This document shows positions 46,273 to 54,480 of a DNA stretch of 64,000 bases, piece after piece (the stretch's first letter is position 1; every line of letters starts with the position of its first letter). Where the stretch lies: the NCBI RefSeq assembly GCF_001468285.1, contig NZ_LNSB01000008.1, forward strand, positions 1 to 64,000, read 5' to 3'. This DNA is from Sphingopyxis sp. HIX (lineage in GTDB: Bacteria > Pseudomonadota > Alphaproteobacteria > Sphingomonadales > Sphingomonadaceae). The position numbers and the translations under genes were made by a program. Below the pieces are notes generated by a model that had not been told where the DNA came from, did not search any database, and was given only the letters and a program-made list of their open reading frames with translations.

Positions 46273-46923
46273 TCAGGGCGTCGGGCCCTCGCTCACATCC
46301 TTGGGCGCATCGTCGCCGGGCAGGCCGGGACGGCGGTCGTAGACATGGTCGACGATGCCGAAGGCCTTGGCCTCGTCGGCTTCGAGGAAGGTGTCGCGGT
46401 CCATCGCTTTCTCGATCTCTTTCAGCGACTTGCCGGTATATTTGACATAGAGGTCGTTCATCCGCTTGCGGATGCGCAGGATTTCCTTGGCCTGAATCTC
46501 GATGTCCGACGCCATGCCGCGCGCGCCGCCCGAGGGCTGGTGGACCATGACGCGCGCATTGGTCAGCGCGACGCGCATGCCGGGCTCGCCCGCGGCGAGC
46601 AGGAAGCTGCCCATCGACGCGGCCTGGCCGATGCACACGGTGCCGACGCGCGGGCGGATGTACTGCATCGTGTCGTGGATCGCCATGCCCGCCGTGACGA
46701 CGCCGCCCGGCGAGTTGATGTACATATAGATGTCCTTCTTCGGATTTTCCGATTCGAGGAACAGGAGCTGGGCGACGATCAGCGAGGCCATCTGGTCCTC
46801 GACCTCGCCGGTGACGAAGACGATCCGTTCGCGCAGCAGGCGGGAGAAAATGTCGAAGCTCCGTTCGCCGCGGCTCGTCTGTTCGACGACGACGGGAACC
46901 AGTGCGCTCAGCGGGTCGATCAT
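46273..46923 (-). CDS. clpP: ATP-dependent Clp protease proteolytic subunit ClpP
   Basis: ClpP is the tetradecameric serine peptidase that degrades substrates unfolded by ClpX or ClpA. The 216-residue protein has the catalytic triad Ser103 ('[11 protein letters not shown]'), His128 ('VMVHQPSGG') and Asp177 ('[10 protein letters not shown]'). No internal anomaly is seen. It is divergent from the hypothetical gene at 47091. Confidence 0.98.
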   Translation of the reverse strand: MIDPLSALVPVVVEQTSRGERSFDIFSRLLRERIVFVTGEVEDQMASLIVAQLLFLESENPKKDIYMYINSPGGVVTAGMAIHDTMQYIRPRVGTVCIGQAASMGSFLLAAGEPGMRVALTNARVMVHQPSGGARGMASDIEIQAKEILRIRKRMNDLYVKYTGKSLKEIEKAMDRDTFLEADEAKAFGIVDHVYDRRPGLPGDDAPKDVSEGPTP

Positions 46924-47090
46924 TGGAAATTCGTCCTTCGTTGTTCGGGATGCCGCGCCGAGAATCCGGCGGGTCTGCCCCTCCGCGCTCTACATCGGCG
47001 GCGCGCGCAAAGGTTTCAAGGGGGCAAACGAGGGGCCGCTCCGCTTTGTCCGGGGCAGACATGCCGTGGGGCTAGGCCTATAGGGGTGCG

Positions 47091-47909
47091 ATGGACGCAA
47101 GCGATCGCCGAAAGTCCGGCCCGCCCGAAGATGTGCCGCTACTGCCCTGGTACCAGGGGGCTTTCACGCACGCCTTCGTCGCCCTCCATCCGTTTTTCAC
47201 CATCGACGGCCTCGATCCCGGCGTTTGCGAGAGTGGGTCGCTGATCCTTCGGCGGTCCGGGGCGCCCGAGGAAGCGGACCTGCTCGAATGGGCGGACGCC
47301 GCGCGCGCAGACCGGCGACGCGGCAAGGAGATCGACGGCGAAAGGCTCGATTCGATCGCCAAGGCGTTCGGCAAGCCCGTGCGATGGCGGACGATAGGCC
47401 AGGATGCCGGCATCGCCGATCACTGCGAACTCGATCGGGCGCTCCGAACCCATATCGGCGGCTTGCGGCGCGATCTTGCCGATCCGCGATTGACCGAACA
47501 GTTGCTGCATCATTGCGATCGCGATGCCATATTCCTGCCGACCGAGGGGCGGTTCGAACCGATCATGCAGGATGCCCTGATGCACATGTTCGCCCGCGCC
47601 GGGTGCCGCCGGATATTCGCCGGCGACGCGTTTGGCGACGAAGAGCGACTGGTCGACGTCGAAGCATTGACCGGCGGTCGGCCTTGGGTCGGCGTGGAAG
47701 ATGTCCCGGCTTATGGTGCAAGGCGCTTGTTCGCCCCCGACCTGTCGCTTCTGGCCTGGGTGCATTGGGACAGCTTCCAGACCGTGATCTTCGGCACCGA
47801 AGACAGCCTCGCCGGATTGCGGCTCGACGATCTGTTCGAAGGCTTTTGGTGTTCGGAGGACACCGTCACTTACTGGCTGACGCAGCCGCCAATTCCGCTG
47901 GTGCAATAG
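47091..47909 (+). CDS. Hypothetical protein, possibly DUF2711 family
   Basis: The 272-residue soluble protein has no signal or membrane segment. 'GAFTHAFVALHPFFTID' near residue 22, 'VRWRTIGQDAGIADHCELDRAL' (in two parts: 'VRWRTIGQDAGIADH', 'CELDRAL') near residue 98 and 'LLAWVHWDSFQTVIFG' near residue 222 look conserved and remind me of the DUF2711 family, whose function is unknown. That assignment is from memory and tentative. It is transcribed away from clpP and converges on fdxA. Confidence 0.7.
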   Translation: MDASDRRKSGPPEDVPLLPWYQGAFTHAFVALHPFFTIDGLDPGVCESGSLILRRSGAPEEADLLEWADAARADRRRGKEIDGERLDSIAKAFGKPVRWRTIGQDAGIADHCELDRALRTHIGGLRRDLADPRLTEQLLHHCDRDAIFLPTEGRFEPIMQDALMHMFARAGCRRIFAGDAFGDEERLVDVEALTGGRPWVGVEDVPAYGARRLFAPDLSLLAWVHWDSFQTVIFGTEDSLAGLRLDDLFEGFWCSEDTVTYWLTQPPIPLVQ

Positions 47910-47942
47910 GGCACGCCCCTCGTCGGAGCGGCCACGACAGCC

Positions 47943-48281
47943 TCAGTCGCCTTCGCCGGGCTCGGCCGAGAAATGCGTTTCATATTTGCCCTCGACGCCC
48001 TTGAACTCGTCGGCGTCGGCGGGGGTTTCCTTCTTGACCGTGATGTTCGGCCATTCGGCGCTGAACTTGGTGTTGAGCTCGAGCCACTTCTCGAGCCCGC
48101 TCTCGGTGTCGGGCAGGATCGCCTCGGCGGGGCATTCGGGTTCGCACACGCCGCAGTCGATGCACTCGTTCGGGTTGATGACGAGCATATTCTCGCCCTC
48201 GTAGAAACAGTCGACGGGGCACACCTCGACGCAGTCCATATATTTGCACCGGATGCAGGCGTCGGTGACGACATAGGTCAT
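47943..48281 (-). CDS. fdxA: Ferredoxin FdxA (7Fe-8S)
   Basis: The 112-residue ferredoxin has nine cysteines placed for one [3Fe-4S] and one [4Fe-4S] cluster (Cys9, 12, 17, 21, 25 and 40, 43, 46, 50), as in Azotobacter ferredoxin I. The acidic C-terminal tail is typical of the alphaproteobacterial FdxA. It follows the S4-domain gene on the same strand, a conserved order. Confidence 0.96.
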   Translation of the reverse strand: MTYVVTDACIRCKYMDCVEVCPVDCFYEGENMLVINPNECIDCGVCEPECPAEAILPDTESGLEKWLELNTKFSAEWPNITVKKETPADADEFKGVEGKYETHFSAEPGEGD

Positions 48282-48455
48282 GGGTATCGGCTCCCTTTGA
48301 AGGCGGCGTCCTCGCCGTCCGTCAGATGCGTTTCCAGCGCCTCTAAGCCGCGCGGCGCGGGCCCGTCAACGCTAAGCGACTGTTGCGAATCACTCTCACC
48401 CGCTAGCCGCTTTTCGCCGCGCTGGCGGCACAGCTTTTCTGGGCGTGCCGATAGC

Positions 48456-48752
48456 TCAGCTGGCGGCGGGGGCCTCGCCCCCCAGCCGTTCGTAACAGGC
48501 CTGCGCCTCGGGCGCGGGGCCGCGGCGCAGCGGCAGCGACAGGAGGCGGATCACCTCGATCCTTTCGCCGACCGGCAGCACCAGGGTCTCGCCCGCGTGC
48601 ACCGCGGCGGAGGCACGGGTGATGCGGCGGCCGTCGAGGCGGATATGCCCCGCCGCGACCATCGCCTGCGCGATGCTGCGTGAGCGCGCGAAACGCAGAT
48701 ACCATAATAATTTGTCGAGCCGGATGCTCCCCGCGGCGCCCGGGCTCGCCAT
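48456..48752 (-). CDS. S4-domain RNA-binding protein (Hsp15-like)
   Basis: The 98-residue protein has one S4 RNA-binding domain ('IRLDKLLWYLRFARSRSIAQ', 'GHIRLDGRRITRAS') similar to Hsp15/HslR, which rescues stalled 50S-nascent chain complexes. It overlaps the helicase stop codon by one base, so it is translationally coupled to it. The 174 bases between its stop and fdxA show no further feature. Confidence 0.92.
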   Translation of the reverse strand: MASPGAAGSIRLDKLLWYLRFARSRSIAQAMVAAGHIRLDGRRITRASAAVHAGETLVLPVGERIEVIRLLSLPLRRGPAPEAQACYERLGGEAPAAS

Positions 48753-51556
48753 CAGTCTTTCCGCGCGTCGGCGAGCAGCGCGGCGAGGCCGGCGAAGGGG
48801 CTGTGCGGCGAGGGGCCGCGGCGCGGCGCGCGGTCGGGCCGCTCGGGGCGATCCTGCCGCGGCGGCGGCGCGCCGCCCGGTTTGCCGTGTTTGCGGCGCT
48901 TGTCCTTGTTCGGTTTGCCCGGCGCCGACAGCGGCTGGCCATTTCGCGCCGCGTCGGGGCGCCCCGGCTGCTGCGCGCGCTGGCCCGCCTTGTGGGTATG
49001 CTTGTGCCCCTGCTTGTGGCGCGGTTTCTTGTCGCGGCCGCGGTGTCCCGACCAGCGCCAGCGGTCGAGCTCGGGCTCGCCGACGCTGCGGAAGCCAAAG
49101 GCCTGGAGCAGCCCGCGCCGCGCGATGGTGTCGAGCCCCAGCGAGGTCGCGAGCGCGGGGTCGATCAGGAAACCCGCGGGCGGCGGGGCCGCAGACGGCG
49201 CGTCATGGCCGCCATGGTCTTCGTCATGCTCGTCGCCGCCCACGATCGGCGCGGCGGGCTTGGCGTCGGCCTGGAGGCGCGCGGCGTGCGCCTGGCGCGC
49301 GAGCCTTTCGGCCATGTCGATGCGCAGCCAGCCTTCGCCGCAGCGGCGGAAACCCGCGATGCCGAGGCCGACGGGCGGCCCGTCCTTCTGCCACACCGCG
49401 CCGTGCGGCGGCAGCGGCGGCAGGCGCCCGCCCTGCTGCGCGGCGAGCAAGGCGGCGCGCCAGCGCACCGCCTCGGGCTTCAGCAATAGGGGATGGAACA
49501 GGTCGAGCGAGCCGATGGTGAGCCCGATCTTGCGCAGCAGCGGCCTTTCCTCGGCGCTCATCGCCGTCAGCTGCTCGTCGACGCGGTCGCGCGCGACGAA
49601 ACCGCCGCCGTCGACCAGCGCGGCGAGCAGTGCGCGCACCCGCGGCGGCGTGAACAGATCGCCCGCGGCCTCGCCCATCGCGGCGAGCGGACCGGCGTGG
49701 CGCGCGAGCTGCGCCGCGACGAAGCGCTGCAGCCGCTCGACGATCGCCTGTACCTGCGGCACCTCCAGCCGGCGCAGCGCGGGTTCGACCAGGATCGCCG
49801 GCTGCACGAGCGTCGGTCCCTTGGCGAGCGTCGCGATCACGTCGCCGTGCCACGCGATGCGCGGGGTTTCGCCGGGCTCGCTGATCAGCGCCAGTGCGCT
49901 ATCGTCGCCCTCGGCGAGCGCGCCGGCGCGGCGCGCGAGTTCGGCGCGCAGATGCTTTTCGGCGGCGGCGAGCAGCAGCCGGTGGTCGCTGGCGCGCGCC
50001 TTGGCGTCGACCTTGAACTGAAACCCTTTGAGGGTGCCGATCGCCTCGCCGTCGACCGCGACGGTGCCGTCGGCGCCGACCGCGACGGGCAGCGCGGCGT
50101 GGCGCTGCCCCGCATCGCGGATGAGGAGCGCGAGGCGGCGGTCGACGAAGCGCTGCGCGAGCGCGGCGTGCAGCGCGTCGGAGAGGCGCGTCTCGAGCGC
50201 CTGCGTCTGCTGCGTCCAGCCCGCGGCGTCGGCGATCCAGTCGCCGCGCTGCGCGATGAAGCAGAGCGTACGCACCGCCGCGATGCGGCTCGCGAGCTGG
50301 TCGATGTCGCCGTCGGTGCTGTCGAGCCGCGCGAGCCTTTTGGCGAACCAGTCGGGGTCGATCATCCCGTCGCCGCTCGTCCGCCACTGCCACAGCTTGA
50401 ACACCGTGCGGCTATGATGCTCGGCGCCGAGCTGTTCGAAATCGGGAAGGCCGCAGGCGTCCCACAGGCGCTGGACGGCGTCGAAGTCGCTGCCGCGCAT
50501 GCGCACTTCCATGTCGCCCGCGAGATGCTTGAGCACCGCGAGGTCGACCGCCTCGGGCGCGGCGCGCAGCCGCGGATGCGCGGGCGGCTGCGCAAGGTCG
50601 GCCAGCAACTGATCGAGCGTCGCATAGCCCGGCGTCGGATTGCGCCAGTAGACGCTCTGCAGCGGCGGGAAATGATGCCCCTCGATCGCGTGGATTTCCT
50701 CAGGCGTGAAGCCGCCCTGCGGCAAGCCGACGGTGCCGAAGGTCCCGTCCTGCTGGTGCCGCCCGGCGCGCCCGGCGATCTGCGCCATCTCGCTGATCGT
50801 CAGCCGGCGGAGGCGGCGTCCGTCGAATTTCTGTAGCGAAGCGAAGGCGACATGCTGGACGTCGAGGTTGAGCCCCATGCCGATCGCGTCGGTCGCGACC
50901 AGATAGTCGACCTCGCCCGCCTGGAACATCTCGACCTGCGCGTTGCGCGTGCGGGGCGACAGCGCGCCCATCACCACCGCGGCGCCGCCCGCGAAGCGGC
51001 GCAGCATCTCGGCGATGGCATAGACCTCCTCGGCCGAGAAGGCGACGACCGCCGATCGTTTGGGCAGGCGCGACAGCTTGCACGAACCGGCATAGCTCAG
51101 GGTCGAGAAGCGCGGGCGGGTGACGATCTCGGCCTCGGGCACCAGGTCGCGGACGAGGCCGTGGATGCTCGCCGAGCCGAGGATCATCGTTTCCTCGCGT
51201 CCGCGCGCGCGCAGCATGCGGTCGGTGAAGACATGGCCGCGCTCGGGGTCGGCGCCCAATTGCGCCTCGTCGATGCCGACGAAGGCGACCTCGCGTTCGA
51301 GTGGGAGCGCTTCCATCGTACCGAGCAGGTAGCGCGCGTCGGGCGGCATGATCCGCTCCTCGCCCGTGACCAGCGCGACCTGTTTCTCGCCCTTGATCGC
51401 GACGACGCGGTCGTAAACCTCGCGCGCGAGCAGGCGGAGCGGGAAGCCGATCATGCCGCTCGACCGGGCGGTCAGCCGCTCGACCGCCAAATGGGTTTTG
51501 CCGGTGTTGGTGGGGCCAAGGACGGCCTTGACCGGGCTGGAATCGGGAGACGACAT
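48752..51556 (-). CDS. Suv3/MgpS-like superfamily 2 RNA helicase
   Basis: The 934-residue protein has Walker A 'LGPTNTGKTHLAVERL' at about residue 13, a DEAQ box 'VGIDEAQLGAD' near residue 92, and motif VI 'QIAGRAGRHQQDGTFGTVG' near residue 270. It therefore resembles mitochondrial Suv3 and bacterial MgpS helicases. The C-terminal 120 residues are a basic, disordered tail (KKPRHKQGHKHTHKAG-like), probably for RNA binding. ATG 51556 was chosen because it directly precedes the helicase core. It is coupled to the S4 gene, suggesting a shared RNA or ribosome role. Confidence 0.9.
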   Translation of the reverse strand: MSSPDSSPVKAVLGPTNTGKTHLAVERLTARSSGMIGFPLRLLAREVYDRVVAIKGEKQVALVTGEERIMPPDARYLLGTMEALPLEREVAFVGIDEAQLGADPERGHVFTDRMLRARGREETMILGSASIHGLVRDLVPEAEIVTRPRFSTLSYAGSCKLSRLPKRSAVVAFSAEEVYAIAEMLRRFAGGAAVVMGALSPRTRNAQVEMFQAGEVDYLVATDAIGMGLNLDVQHVAFASLQKFDGRRLRRLTISEMAQIAGRAGRHQQDGTFGTVGLPQGGFTPEEIHAIEGHHFPPLQSVYWRNPTPGYATLDQLLADLAQPPAHPRLRAAPEAVDLAVLKHLAGDMEVRMRGSDFDAVQRLWDACGLPDFEQLGAEHHSRTVFKLWQWRTSGDGMIDPDWFAKRLARLDSTDGDIDQLASRIAAVRTLCFIAQRGDWIADAAGWTQQTQALETRLSDALHAALAQRFVDRRLALLIRDAGQRHAALPVAVGADGTVAVDGEAIGTLKGFQFKVDAKARASDHRLLLAAAEKHLRAELARRAGALAEGDDSALALISEPGETPRIAWHGDVIATLAKGPTLVQPAILVEPALRRLEVPQVQAIVERLQRFVAAQLARHAGPLAAMGEAAGDLFTPPRVRALLAALVDGGGFVARDRVDEQLTAMSAEERPLLRKIGLTIGSLDLFHPLLLKPEAVRWRAALLAAQQGGRLPPLPPHGAVWQKDGPPVGLGIAGFRRCGEGWLRIDMAERLARQAHAARLQADAKPAAPIVGGDEHDEDHGGHDAPSAAPPPAGFLIDPALATSLGLDTIARRGLLQAFGFRSVGEPELDRWRWSGHRGRDKKPRHKQGHKHTHKAGQRAQQPGRPDAARNGQPLSAPGKPNKDKRRKHGKPGGAPPPRQDRPERPDRAPRRGPSPHSPFAGLAALLADARKD

Positions 51557-51836
51557 TTTCTTGAGGTCCAAGCTGGCATGCGCCGCGCTGCGGTGCAACA
51601 GGGGATCGACGGACGGCGCGGCGAAACCGCATTTTTCTTTGATCTCACGCCATGTCCCGCCTCCGCCACGGCTCGCCGCAAGGCCCGCCGCGGCGCCGGG
51701 CATTAAATTGACTTTAACGGTCTTTCTTTACAGACGAACGGTCGGAAACATCTTCGGCGGCCGGGCACGGGAGGTGCCGCGGGCGACCGGGCGGGGGTTG
51801 CAGTCTTTGTTCCAGCGTCACGAACCCATCGCGGGC

Positions 51837-53396
51837 ATGACCGGCAACGCGGCCGCGCTGTCGATGACGCAGGCGATTCCCTTCGGGCGCAATGGCGCCG
51901 CGGATCCGCTTCCCGAGCTCAAATGGCATGAGGCGCTGCGCGAGCGGTTCGCGCATCTCGACCTCGTCCCCGACCTTGGCGACAATATCGGTTCGGCGCA
52001 TTGGTGGCGCGGGCTCGCGACGCTGACCCTGCTCTGCGGCGGCGCGATCGCGACCTTCCCCGGGGTCCAGCCCTTCGTCGCGGGCGGCGCCCCCGCGCTC
52101 GACACCGCCGACTTCAACGAAGCGCGCGCGCAGATGATCGTGCCGCTCGCACTCGGCGGCGACACCGGGCGGCACATGGCGGCGACCGACGCGGTGCGCC
52201 CGCTGACGCAGACCCCCGAACGCCCGCAGATCGAACTCACCGCCACGCTCGGCAGCGGCGACAGCTTCGCGCGCCTGCTCGAACGGTCAGGGGTAGGAAG
52301 CGCCGATGCGCAGGCGCTCGCCCGCCAGGTGTCGTCCGCTGTGCCGCTCGCCGATATCGCGCCGGGCACGCGCATCGACCTGATCCTCGGCCGCCGCGCC
52401 GCGCGCACCATGCCGCGTCCGGTCGACGCGCTCGCGATGCGCGCGCGCTTCGACCTGCGCATCGAGATGGAGCGGATGAACGGCCAGCTCGTCATGCGCC
52501 GCATCCCGATCGCGGTCGACGCGACCCCGCTGCGCATCCGCGGCCGGGTCGGCGACAGCCTCTATCGCTCGGCGCGCGCCGCGGGCGCCCCCGCCGAAGC
52601 GGTGCAGGCGTATCTGCGCGTCATCGGCAAGCAGATTTCGGTCGGCAGCGAGATTCGCGCCGGCGACGAATATGACATCATCGTCGACTATCGCCGCGCC
52701 GAGACCGGCGAGACCGAGGTCGGCAAATTGCTCTACGCGGGGCTCGTCCGGAACGGCAAGCAGCGGCTGTCGATGATCGAATGGACCGTCGACGGGCGCC
52801 TGCAATGGTTCGAGGCGTCTGGCGCGGGCGAGACCAGCGGCGGCATGGTGCGCCCGACCAACGGCCGCCAGACATCGGGCTATGGCCTGCGCCGTCACCC
52901 GATCCTCGGCTACAAGCGCATGCACAGCGGCGTCGATTACGGCGGCGGTTACGGCGCACCGATCTACGCGGTCACCGACGGCGTGGTGACGATCGCCGGG
53001 CGCCACGGCGGCTATGGCAATTTCGTCAAGCTGAGTCACGGCGGCGGCATGGGCACCGGCTATGGCCATATGAGCCGCATCTCGGTGCGTCCCGGCCAGC
53101 GCGTCAATCGCGGCCAGCTGATCGGCTATATCGGCTCGACCGGGCTCTCGACCGGCCCGCACCTCCATTTCGAGGTCTATCGCAACGGCCAGGCGGTGAA
53201 CCCCGCCTCGGTCAGCTTCGTCACCCGCGCGCGGCTCGAGGGCAAGGCGCTCGCCGACTTCCGCGCGCGCATCCGCCAGCTGACGACGGTCGCCCCCGGC
53301 GCGGCGCTGACCCCGGTGGCGGCGAAAGCGGCCGAGGGGCCGAAGCTCGGCAGCCTCGCCGATGTCGCCTCGAAGCGCGTGGGCGGCGGGATCTGA
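51837..53396 (+). CDS. M23 family metallopeptidase (LytM domain)
   Basis: The 519-residue protein has one N-terminal membrane segment (about residues 57-78), a linker with an OapA/LysM-like region (about 215-275) and a C-terminal LytM endopeptidase domain with zinc ligands in 'HSGVDYGGGYGAP' near residue 363 and 'GPHLHFEVYRNG' near residue 442. It likely cleaves or regulates cleavage of peptidoglycan cross-links. The start is uncertain. ATG 51837 is the first ATG downstream of the divergent helicase start that keeps the anchor. A TTG at 51807 with a G-rich site upstream is an alternative, and the frame stays open far upstream. Confidence 0.85.
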   Translation: MTGNAAALSMTQAIPFGRNGAADPLPELKWHEALRERFAHLDLVPDLGDNIGSAHWWRGLATLTLLCGGAIATFPGVQPFVAGGAPALDTADFNEARAQMIVPLALGGDTGRHMAATDAVRPLTQTPERPQIELTATLGSGDSFARLLERSGVGSADAQALARQVSSAVPLADIAPGTRIDLILGRRAARTMPRPVDALAMRARFDLRIEMERMNGQLVMRRIPIAVDATPLRIRGRVGDSLYRSARAAGAPAEAVQAYLRVIGKQISVGSEIRAGDEYDIIVDYRRAETGETEVGKLLYAGLVRNGKQRLSMIEWTVDGRLQWFEASGAGETSGGMVRPTNGRQTSGYGLRRHPILGYKRMHSGVDYGGGYGAPIYAVTDGVVTIAGRHGGYGNFVKLSHGGGMGTGYGHMSRISVRPGQRVNRGQLIGYIGSTGLSTGPHLHFEVYRNGQAVNPASVSFVTRARLEGKALADFRARIRQLTTVAPGAALTPVAAKAAEGPKLGSLADVASKRVGGGI

Positions 53397-53481
53397 GATC
53401 ATATCGCCCTCCCGCCTGCGGGAGGGGTGGGTTTGCCCAATATCCATTTGCCCCGCGGCGCGACGCCGCTATGCACGCGCC

Positions 53482-54480
53482 ATGACCCATGCCGCCTTTC
53501 CCGAGCTGCGCCTGCGCCGCACCCGCCGGACCGCGTGGAGCCGCGCGATGGTGCGCGAGACCCAGCTCACGCCCGCGAACCTCATCTGGCCGCTGTTCGT
53601 CTGCGCGGGCGAGGGCGTCGAGGAGCCGATCGCCAGCCTGCCCGGCGTGTCGCGCTGGTCGGTCGAACTGATCGTCGAACGCGCCGCCGAAGCGATCGAG
53701 GCGGGCATCCCGTGCATCGCGCTCTTCCCCTATACCGAGGCCGATCGCCGCAGCGAAGACGGCGCCGAGGCGCTCAATCCCGAGAATCTTATGTGCCGCG
53801 CCGTGCGCGCAATCAAGGCGGCGCATGGCGATGCGATCGGCATACTCACCGACGTCGCGCTCGACCCCTATACCAGTCACGGGCAGGACGGGCTGGTCGA
53901 CGATAGCGGCCATGTCCTCAACGACGAGACGGTGGAAGTGCTCGTCGGCCAGGCGCTGGGCCAGGCGCGCGCCGGCGCCGACATCATCGCGCCCAGCGAC
54001 ATGATGGACGGCCGCATCGGCGCGATCCGCGCCGCGCTCGAGGACGAAGGTTTCGGCCATGTCCAGATCATGAGCTATGCCGCCAAATATGCCTCGGCCT
54101 TCTATGGCCCCTTCCGCGACGCGGTCGGCTCGCGCGGGCTCCTCAAGGGCGACAAGAAGGGTTACCAGATGGACCCCGCCAACGCCGAGGAGGCGCTGCG
54201 CGAGGTGGCGCAGGACCTCGCCGAGGGCGCCGACAGCGTGATGGTCAAGCCCGGCCTGCCGTATCTGGACATCGTGACGCGGGTGAAGGCGGCGTTCGAG
54301 GTCCCCGTCTTCGCCTACCAAGTGTCGGGTGAATATGCGATGATCGAGGCCGCGGCGGCGGCGGGCGCGGGCGACCGCGACGCGCTCGTCCTCGAAACCT
54401 TGCTCGCCTTCCGCCGTGCCGGCGCCTCGGGCATCCTCACCTATCACGCGCTGCATGCTGCGAGGCTGTTGAATGACTGA
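53482..54480 (+). CDS. hemB: Porphobilinogen synthase (delta-aminolevulinic acid dehydratase)
   Basis: HemB condenses two 5-aminolevulinate molecules to porphobilinogen in heme synthesis. The 332-residue enzyme has the two Schiff-base lysines, Lys202 ('SYAAKYASAFYGP') and Lys256 ('VMVKPGLPYLD'). The metal loop is 'LTDVALDPYTSHGQDG', with Asp in place of the cysteines of zinc enzymes, typical of Mg2+-dependent forms. Its end overlaps the next gene by eight bases. Confidence 0.97.
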   Translation: MTHAAFPELRLRRTRRTAWSRAMVRETQLTPANLIWPLFVCAGEGVEEPIASLPGVSRWSVELIVERAAEAIEAGIPCIALFPYTEADRRSEDGAEALNPENLMCRAVRAIKAAHGDAIGILTDVALDPYTSHGQDGLVDDSGHVLNDETVEVLVGQALGQARAGADIIAPSDMMDGRIGAIRAALEDEGFGHVQIMSYAAKYASAFYGPFRDAVGSRGLLKGDKKGYQMDPANAEEALREVAQDLAEGADSVMVKPGLPYLDIVTRVKAAFEVPVFAYQVSGEYAMIEAAAAAGAGDRDALVLETLLAFRRAGASGILTYHALHAARLLND

